This document shows, one piece after another, positions 6,865 to 11,501 of a stretch of DNA of 11,501 nucleotides. Source of the DNA: Oscillospiraceae bacterium (GTDB taxonomy: Bacteria > Bacillota > Clostridia > Oscillospirales > Oscillospiraceae); contig CAJGCI010000051.1 in NCBI GenBank assembly GCA_904501855.1, positions 1-11,501 on the forward strand. Reading direction: 5' to 3'. The notes under the pieces were generated by a model. That model was not told the DNA's origin and ran no database searches. It was given only the letters and a program-made list of their open reading frames with translations. Numbering within the stretch: the first letter of the stretch is position 1; the number at the start of each line of letters is the position of its first letter. The position numbers and the translations under genes are program-made.

Positions 6865-7229
6865 CTACAAATTTTGAAGGTCTTGTGGAAAACACAATGC
6901 ACAACATAAAAGGTCTGATGGATTCCAACACGATTGTCGGTGAGCCCATCTACACCCCAGACGGAATGACACTGATCCCTATTTCCCGCGTATCCATGGG
7001 TTATGGCGGAGGCGGTGCAGATTTTGCCCAGGCGAAAGGATACGGCGGCGGAACTGCATACGGTGTTAAGATCGAACCTACCGGCATCCTTATAATCAAG
7101 GACGGCAATGTACGTCTGTTGAACGTACTTCCGCCTGCCAGCAATACACTGGACCGCATCATTGACATGACACCGGATATGATGGAAAAAGTTGATCAGC
7201 TTATCGACAAGATCGTGAATAAAAAATAA
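6861..7229 (+). CDS. ytfJ: GerW family sporulation protein YtfJ
   Basis: This is a GerW (YtfJ/Spore_YtfJ) family protein. In Bacillus subtilis it is a forespore-expressed protein linked to spore germination, but homologues occur in non-sporulating bacteria and its biochemistry is unknown. The 122-residue protein shows the family layout: an N-terminal helix (FEGLVENTMHNIKGLMDSNTIVGEP), the strand IYTPDGMTLIPISRVSMGYG (30-49), two glycine-rich segments (GGGG at 49-52; GYGGGTAYG at 60-68), then IEPTGILIIKDGNVRLLNV and a C-terminal helix. The start is GTG at 6861, overlapping the upstream stop, with AAGGAG at 6845-6850. No ATG lies near the N-terminus of the conserved region. It is followed at once by a terminator. 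Its presence fits a Bacillota genome but does not prove that the organism makes spores. Confidence 0.95.
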   Translation: MTTNFEGLVENTMHNIKGLMDSNTIVGEPIYTPDGMTLIPISRVSMGYGGGGADFAQAKGYGGGTAYGVKIEPTGILIIKDGNVRLLNVLPPASNTLDRIIDMTPDMMEKVDQLIDKIVNKK

Positions 7230-7276
7230 AAAAAGTCCGCACTACCTTTCCGATCCGATAGGTAGTGCGATTTTTT
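7228..7276 (+). terminator. Rho-independent terminator between ytfJ and rluB, potentially bidirectional
   Basis: CGCACTACCT (7238-7247) pairs perfectly with AGGTAGTGCG (7260-7269). The 12-nt loop contains a tandem CCGAT. A T6 tract (7271-7276) follows and an A7 tract (7228-7234) precedes, so it could work in either direction. It starts right at the ytfJ stop and ends 20 nt before rluB. Confidence 0.92.
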
Positions 7277-7296
7277 AGATCAAAAGGAAATAGATA

Positions 7297-8028
7297 ATGG
7301 AAATTAAGATACAGAAAATTCTGTCCGACTACGGCATCTGTTCCAGGCGGGCCGGCGAGGAGATGATCCAGCAGGGAAGAGTGACCGTCAACGGTTCCAT
7401 TGCCCGGATCGGTCAGCGAGCGGATCCGGAAACAGATATCATCTGTGTGGATGGCAAGACTCTGTCCGCAAAACCGGAGGATACCTATATCCTTCTAAAC
7501 AAACCGAAAGGATATGTGGTCACATTAAGTGACGAAAAGGGAAGGCGTAATGTCACGGATCTCCTTCAGGAGCTTTCGGTGCGGGTATATCCTGTCGGAA
7601 GACTGGATATCAATTCAGAGGGACTCCTGATCCTTACCAATGACGGTCAGTTCAGCAACATGCTCACACACCCGTCAAAAGAGATTGAAAAGGAATACTA
7701 TGTCTGGGTCCGCGGAAAGACACTGGATAAAAGCATTGAACGTCTTTCATTTCCCATGACAATCGATAATTACAGGATCAAACCGGCAAAAGTACGCATC
7801 ATTGAGCAGGATGAAAAAGGAGCTCAGTTGAGTGTGATCATCCATGAAGGACGCAATCGGCAGATTCGTAAAATGTGCGAAGCCTGTGGCTTGTACGTCA
7901 CCAGACTGAAACGCATTCGAGAAGGCTCTCTTACTCTGGGCAGGCTTACCACCGGTCAGTGGCGCTATCTTACGCCGAAGGAAGTGGAGAAACTGCGCAG
8001 GGAAGCAGGCGCCCATTCTGAAAAATGA
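7297..8028 (+). CDS. rluB: 23S rRNA pseudouridine synthase (RluB/RsuA family)
   Basis: The enzyme isomerises a specific uridine to pseudouridine in ribosomal RNA; in the RluB branch the target is in helix 89-90 of 23S rRNA. The 243-residue protein has an N-terminal S4 RNA-binding domain (about 1-60, IQKILSDYGICSRRAGEEMI), then the catalytic domain with LLNKPKGYVVT, the signature GRLDINSEGLLILTNDG with catalytic D104, and EGRNRQIRKM at 184-193. The length is normal for the family. The ATG has AAAGGAA at about 8 nt. The link with scpAB is common in Bacillota (ypuL/rluB in Bacillus) and supports the RluB assignment over RsuA or RluE/F, but substrate cannot be read from sequence alone. No promoter fits the 20 nt left after the upstream terminator, so expression probably depends on read-through. 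No convincing terminator follows. Confidence 0.93.
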   Translation: MEIKIQKILSDYGICSRRAGEEMIQQGRVTVNGSIARIGQRADPETDIICVDGKTLSAKPEDTYILLNKPKGYVVTLSDEKGRRNVTDLLQELSVRVYPVGRLDINSEGLLILTNDGQFSNMLTHPSKEIEKEYYVWVRGKTLDKSIERLSFPMTIDNYRIKPAKVRIIEQDEKGAQLSVIIHEGRNRQIRKMCEACGLYVTRLKRIREGSLTLGRLTTGQWRYLTPKEVEKLRREAGAHSEK

Positions 8029-8048
8029 AAGAAATCCTGCATTTTTTC

Positions 8049-8077
8049 TTGATGTTTTGCAAGTAACTTTTTATAAT
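8049..8077 (+). promoter_or_regulatory. Strong sigma-A type promoter before the RpiR regulator gene
   Basis: TTGATG (8049-8054) and TATAAT (8072-8077) are separated by exactly 17 bp, a near-consensus pair and the clearest promoter in the window. Transcription would begin near 8084, leaving a leader of about 26 nt. The perfect palindrome GTCGCGAC (8098-8105) lies in that leader between the GAAGGG ribosome site and the start codon. It is a possible operator or small RNA stem, but short enough to be chance. Confidence 0.82.
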
Positions 8078-8109
8078 AAACTCATTATTTTAGAAGGGTC
8101 GCGACTACC

Positions 8110-8973
8110 GTGAAAGACATCGATATATTAAACCTGCTTTCCGATGACCGGAAGTTTTCCAAAGGACAGAAGCTGATTTCGCGTTTTATCATCAACAACT
8201 ATGACAAGGCGGCTTTTATGACGGCAGGGAGACTTGCTGCAGAAGTCGGCATCAGCGAATCCACCGTCGTCCGTTTTGCCTCTGAGCTTGGATTTAAGGG
8301 ATACCCGGAAATGCGCAAGGCCATCCAGGACATGATCCGGAACCGTCTTACCAGCGTCGAGAGGATCGAAGTAGCCAAACGGATGATCGACGAAAGGGAA
8401 ATCCTCAAATCAGTCCTTTCGTCCGATGTGGAGAACCTTCACACGACATTAAATGAGATCGATCAGGAAAAATTTGACCTCGTGGTCAACCGTATCCTGA
8501 GTTCGGAAAATGTCTATATCGTTGGGATGCGTACCTCCACTTCGCTTTCTTCATTTCTCGGTTCCTACCTGAAACTGATTCGCAAGAATGTATTTGTTGT
8601 GCAGGACACCATGGCTTCTGAAGTTTTCGAACAGCTCATTCGGATCGGAAAGAACGATCTTTTTATCGGGATCAGTTTTCCCAGGTATTCCAAACATACC
8701 GTGGATGCGATGACTTTTTCCAAGACCCGCGGCGCATATACCGTAGCCATCACCGACGGAAAGCACTCTCCCTGTTATGATGTGGCGGATGTATGTCTGT
8801 TTGCTAAGAGCGACATGGTCTCATTCCTGGACTCTCTGGTCGCGCCCATGAGCCTTATCAACGCTCTGATCGTTGCAGTAGGTTCCCGTTCTCCCGACAA
8901 CAGCCTTGAGACCTTCAAGCAACTGGAGAATATCTGGGAGGAATATGATGTCTACGAAACCTATCCTCGCTGA
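8110..8973 (+). CDS. MurR/RpiR family transcriptional regulator with SIS domain
   Basis: RpiR-type regulators bind DNA through an N-terminal helix-turn-helix and sense phosphosugars through a C-terminal SIS domain. The 287-residue protein has the HTH domain at about 1-77, with recognition segment LAAEVGISESTVVRFASELGFKGYPEMR, and the SIS domain at about 128-256, with VGMRTSTS at 138-145 and the ISFPRYS motif at 188-194. Length and layout are normal. The start is GTG at 8110, preceded by GAAGGG at about 11 nt; no ATG occurs before the conserved region. It has its own strong promoter and overlaps the next gene, a flavoprotein, by 26 nt, so they are coupled. The ligand is not predictable: relatives respond to N-acetylmuramate-6-phosphate, ribose or other sugar phosphates, yet no sugar kinase, transporter or etherase gene is adjacent. 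It may act on distant genes, on its own operon, or both. Confidence 0.94.
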   Translation: MKDIDILNLLSDDRKFSKGQKLISRFIINNYDKAAFMTAGRLAAEVGISESTVVRFASELGFKGYPEMRKAIQDMIRNRLTSVERIEVAKRMIDEREILKSVLSSDVENLHTTLNEIDQEKFDLVVNRILSSENVYIVGMRTSTSLSSFLGSYLKLIRKNVFVVQDTMASEVFEQLIRIGKNDLFIGISFPRYSKHTVDAMTFSKTRGAYTVAITDGKHSPCYDVADVCLFAKSDMVSFLDSLVAPMSLINALIVAVGSRSPDNSLETFKQLENIWEEYDVYETYPR

Positions 8974-10183
8974 TGCTGTTATTATCGGCGGAGGAGCCGC
9001 CGGTTCCTTTTGCGCCGTAACCGCCGCAAGACGCGGTCTTTCCGTCATTGTGCTGGAACCAAATGACAAAATTGGCCGCAAGCTTCGCATCACCGGAAAG
9101 GGACGGTGTAATGTAACAAATAACAGTGATATCCGTACTGTTATGAACCATATACCGGATCACAGCCGATTTCTATATGGTGCACTGTCTCGTTTTTCTC
9201 CGGAGAATACGATACAGTTTTTTGAAGAACTGGGAGTTCCTCTTAAAACAGAACGCGGAAACCGGGTATTTCCGGTATCGGATAACGCAAATGATATTGC
9301 AGATGCTCTTCAGAAGGAAATGAACCGTCTCGGAGTTTCCGTACTTCATGAGAAAGGTGTTGATCTTGTCACAGAGGAAGGACACATTTCCGAAGTGGTC
9401 ACATCCAGCCGCCGTATCCTGACAAATCGCTGTGTAATTGCGACCGGCGGAAGATCATATCCCAAGACCGGTTCCGATGGAGACGGATACCGTCTGGCAT
9501 CAAAACTGGGTCATTCCATAGTTGCTCCGCTCCCGTCACTTGTACCGCTGGTCAGTGATGACCGTAGCTGTTCGGAACTGCAGGGTCTTTCTCTCAGAAA
9601 CATCGAACTCACAGCGACGGAAAATGATAAAGCCATATATAAAGAGCGGGGAGAGATGCTGTTTTCTCATTTCGGAATTACCGGACCGCTCGTGTTGTCT
9701 GCAAGCGCGCATATGCGTCATTTCGACACCTCTGAATACAAAGTGATCCTTGATCTTAAACCGGCGCTGGATGAAAAAACACTGGACTTGCGGATTCTTC
9801 GTGACTTCAGCAAATACCAGAACAAGGCCATACGTAATGCCTTGGGAGATCTTCTTCCGAAAGCCATTATACCGGTCATCCTCTCCAGAATCGCCGTCCC
9901 CGGTGGAAAACCAGTCCATGAAATCACCAAAGAAGAACGAAGTAAACTGGTGCATGAACTGAAATGCTTTACCATCCCTATAACCGGCACCCGCCCCATA
10001 GACGAAGCGGTGATAACAGCCGGCGGTGTATCAACTGCCGAGATCAATCCCAGAACAATGGAATCCAAGCTGGTACCGGGTCTGTTTTTTGCCGGTGAAG
10101 TCTTGGATCTGGATGCATATACCGGCGGATATAATCTTCAGATTGCTTGGTCCACTGCCAGTCTGGCAGGAAATTCTATATAA
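8948..10183 (+). CDS. NAD(P)/FAD-dependent oxidoreductase, HI0933/BaiN (YtfP-like) family
   Basis: This is a flavoprotein of the HI0933-like family (Bacillus YtfP, clostridial BaiN). The fold is a Rossmann-type FAD domain with an inserted beta-barrel; the physiological reaction is unknown for most members, and only some clostridial relatives are tied to bile-acid reduction. The 411-residue protein shows GxGxxG at 14-19, an acidic residue at the end of the second strand (E37) for the FAD ribose, the family hallmark GRKLRITGKGRCNVTN at 43-58, ATGGRSYPKTGSDGDG, and the C-terminal FAD-binding block starting GGVSTAEINP at 359 and continuing through FAGEVLDLDAYTGGYN to 396. The start is ATG 8948, six bases after GGGAGG (8936-8941); the adjacent ATG at 8945 would be only three away. 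The first 26 nt lie inside the regulator gene. cmk follows after 16 nt, a neighbourhood common in Clostridia. A specific substrate should not be assumed. Confidence 0.94.
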   Translation: MSTKPILADAVIIGGGAAGSFCAVTAARRGLSVIVLEPNDKIGRKLRITGKGRCNVTNNSDIRTVMNHIPDHSRFLYGALSRFSPENTIQFFEELGVPLKTERGNRVFPVSDNANDIADALQKEMNRLGVSVLHEKGVDLVTEEGHISEVVTSSRRILTNRCVIATGGRSYPKTGSDGDGYRLASKLGHSIVAPLPSLVPLVSDDRSCSELQGLSLRNIELTATENDKAIYKERGEMLFSHFGITGPLVLSASAHMRHFDTSEYKVILDLKPALDEKTLDLRILRDFSKYQNKAIRNALGDLLPKAIIPVILSRIAVPGGKPVHEITKEERSKLVHELKCFTIPITGTRPIDEAVITAGGVSTAEINPRTMESKLVPGLFFAGEVLDLDAYTGGYNLQIAWSTASLAGNSI

Positions 10184-10199
10184 ACAGAAAGGCATGAAT

Positions 10200-10889
10200 A
10201 TGAGTAAAACGATTTCTATCGCAATAGACGGCCCTTCCGGTGCAGGTAAAAGCACCATTGCCCGGGCTGCAGCGGAACACTTCGGATATATCTATGTGGA
10301 TACCGGAGCTCTGTACCGTACGCTTGGCCTCGGCGCAGTCCGGAACAACATCGACATCTCCGATACCGATGCGGTAAAGGCTTTTCTTCCTACCGTGCAT
10401 GTGGAAATGAAGCATGATAAGAACGAAGGGCAGAGAATGTACCTGAACGGGGACGATGTTACCGGAGAGATCCGTTATCCTGAGATCTCACAGGCGGCAT
10501 CCAAGATCTCGGCGATTCCCTGTGTCCGGGAACATCTGCTTCAGATGCAGAGAGATATGGCAGAAAAATATGATGTCATCATGGACGGTCGGGATATCGG
10601 TACGGTCGTTCTTCCCGATGCGGACATCAAGATCTTTCTGACTGCCTCTTTGGACGATCGTGCAAAACGCCGTTTTGATGAACTTGTGGCAAAAGGAATG
10701 GATGTGACTTACCCTGGCATCTATGAAGATATGAAAAAGAGGGATGAGCAGGATTCCAGCCGTGCGGTCGCTCCGCTGAAACCGGCCGAAGATGCGGTCC
10801 TTGTGGATACCAGCGGTAATACTCTTCAGGAAAGCATCGATCTGATCTGCGGCGTTATCAATAATGCATTGGAGAAAGCACGTGGATAA
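10200..10889 (+). CDS. cmk: Cytidylate kinase
   Basis: CMP kinase phosphorylates CMP and dCMP with ATP, recycling nucleotides from RNA turnover and lipid synthesis. The 229-residue protein has the P-loop GPSGAGKST at 11-19, VDTGALYR at 33-40, the CMP-binding GRDIGT at 130-135, the Arg-rich lid DDRAKRRFDEL, and the closing block DEQDSSRAVAPLKPAEDAVLVD. The length is typical of bacterial type 1 CMP kinases. The frame is open far upstream within the flavoprotein gene, but homology begins at SKTISIAIDGP. ATG 10200 has AAAGG seven bases upstream, while ATG 10194 would be only one base from it, so 10200 is preferred. The last 8 nt overlap the ispH start. Gene order cmk-ispH (often with S1 protein) is conserved in Clostridia. 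Confidence 0.97.
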   Translation: MSKTISIAIDGPSGAGKSTIARAAAEHFGYIYVDTGALYRTLGLGAVRNNIDISDTDAVKAFLPTVHVEMKHDKNEGQRMYLNGDDVTGEIRYPEISQAASKISAIPCVREHLLQMQRDMAEKYDVIMDGRDIGTVVLPDADIKIFLTASLDDRAKRRFDELVAKGMDVTYPGIYEDMKKRDEQDSSRAVAPLKPAEDAVLVDTSGNTLQESIDLICGVINNALEKARG

Positions 10890-11501
10890 AATACTAATTG
10901 CAAAAACAGCCGGTTTCTGTTTTGGCGTAAGCCGTTCGGTAAAAATGGCGGATAATTTGCTGCAGGAACATGAAAACTGTTTCAGTTACGGTGAACTGAT
11001 TCACAACGCAGATGTCGTATCCCGTCTGGAGGAGAAGGGACTTGCCGTTGCGCACGATATTGATACCATTCCTGACGGCAGCGCTGTTCTGATCCGTTCA
11101 CACGGCATATCCAAACAGGAATATGAGCGATTGTGCGAACGCAAACGAATCGTTATGGATGCCACCTGTCCGAGAGTAAAAAAGATCCATCATATTGTTT
11201 CCGAAGCTTCGGGTCAGAAACGGTTCGTGATCATTATCGGTGTCAAAGGGCATCCGGAAGTATCCGCGATTGAAGGATGGTGTGAGGATCATATCGTCAT
11301 TCAGAACACGCAGGAACTCCATGAAATCATTGATCAGAAATCTCTGGATTTTAATCAACCCATAACCGTTGTTTCACAAACGACACAAACTCACGATAAT
11401 TTTATTCAATGCACAAATATTCTAAAAAAAATATGTACAAATTCGGAAATTTTTGATACAATATGTGATGCTACTTTTACAAGGCAGGAAGAGGCAAAAA
11501 A
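10882..11501 (+). CDS. ispH: 4-hydroxy-3-methylbut-2-enyl diphosphate reductase IspH (3' end outside window)
   Basis: IspH is the iron-sulfur enzyme of the last MEP-pathway step, reducing HMBPP to isopentenyl and dimethylallyl diphosphate. The 206 visible codons contain all expected active-site residues, numbered almost as in E. coli: cluster cysteines C13 (AGFCFGV), C96 (DATCPRVKK) and C195 (DTICDAT); substrate-binding H41, H74 and H124; and E126 in GHPEV, the usual proton relay. VVSQTTQT is also intact. The start is GTG 10882, seven bases after GGAG (10871-10874), inside the last codons of cmk. The organism therefore probably makes isoprenoids through the MEP pathway. In many Clostridia this protein continues into S1 RNA-binding repeats; the window stops before that can be seen. 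The stretch 11401-11460 is unusually AT-rich but the frame and motifs continue. Confidence 0.97.
   Translation, partial: MDKILIAKTAGFCFGVSRSVKMADNLLQEHENCFSYGELIHNADVVSRLEEKGLAVAHDIDTIPDGSAVLIRSHGISKQEYERLCERKRIVMDATCPRVKKIHHIVSEASGQKRFVIIIGVKGHPEVSAIEGWCEDHIVIQNTQELHEIIDQKSLDFNQPITVVSQTTQTHDNFIQCTNILKKICTNSEIFDTICDATFTRQEEAK

Noticed and set aside
8021..8050. AT-rich hairpin after rluB as a terminator
   Set aside because: Only weak alternative stems form (AAAAATG with CATTTTT, or AAGAAA with TTTCTT), with large loops and no GC clamp. The T-run merges into the rpiR -35. Termination here is possible but not supportable.
8906..8947. Upstream start for the flavoprotein at 8906
   Set aside because: The extra 14 residues have no family counterpart, while GGGAGG at 8936-8941 serves ATG 8948 with good spacing.
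10026..10199. In-frame N-terminal extension of cmk into the flavoprotein gene
   Set aside because: The extension overlaps the conserved FAD-binding C-terminus of the flavoprotein in another frame. CMP kinase homology begins at the ATG at 10200, which has a proper ribosome site.
1..11501. Mobile element, CRISPR array, tRNA or defence system
   Set aside because: Genes are packed, collinear, of normal length and of core housekeeping families. No direct repeats, terminal inverted repeats, transposase or integrase motifs or cloverleaf sequences were seen on either strand, and no gap exceeds about 120 bp.

Overview
This is an ordinary housekeeping stretch of a low-to-mid GC Gram-positive chromosome. 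It most likely comes from a member of Bacillota, class Clostridia. The evidence is the strong GGAGGTGA-type ribosome binding sites, the use of GTG and TTG starts, and the gene order clpX-lon-engB followed by M50 protease-scpA-scpB-DUF2953-ytfJ-rluB and then flavoprotein-cmk-ispH, all typical of that group. Every supported gene is on the plus strand. I could not assign a genus. I saw no tRNA, rRNA, CRISPR array, insertion sequence or phage gene.

Region 1 (1-3866) is protein quality control plus ribosome assembly. It holds the 3' part of clpX with its own terminator, then lon behind an extended -10 promoter, then engB 13 nt after lon and ended by a strong hairpin terminator. ClpX and Lon are the AAA+ unfoldase and protease of cytosolic proteolysis. 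EngB is the GTPase for assembly of the large ribosomal subunit. A second lon-like gene (lonB), present between clpX and lonA in Bacillus, is absent here.

Region 2 (3867-8028) is a tightly packed operon: an intramembrane metalloprotease of the M50 family, the condensin subunits scpA and scpB, a DUF2953 membrane protein, the GerW-family protein ytfJ, a strong terminator, and the pseudouridine synthase rluB. M50/scpA overlap by 1 nt (TAATG) and DUF2953/ytfJ by 4 nt (GTGA), which suggests translational coupling. rluB has no promoter of its own that I can see and lies just beyond the terminator.

Region 3 (8029-11501) starts with the clearest promoter in the window (TTGATG, 17 bp, TATAAT). It drives a MurR/RpiR-type sugar-phosphate-sensing regulator, an HI0933/BaiN-type FAD enzyme that overlaps it by 26 nt, cmk (CMP kinase) and ispH (last step of the MEP isoprenoid pathway, cut off by the window edge and overlapping cmk by 8 nt).

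I found no convincing undescribed system. What deserves a second look is mostly about expression: a protease gene whose best Shine-Dalgarno sequences face non-AUG codons, a hairpin between the Shine-Dalgarno sequence and start of scpB, an in-frame A AAA AAG slippery heptamer in a poly-lysine stretch of the DUF2953 gene, the terminator in front of rluB, and the RpiR regulator joined to a flavoprotein-cmk-ispH operon.
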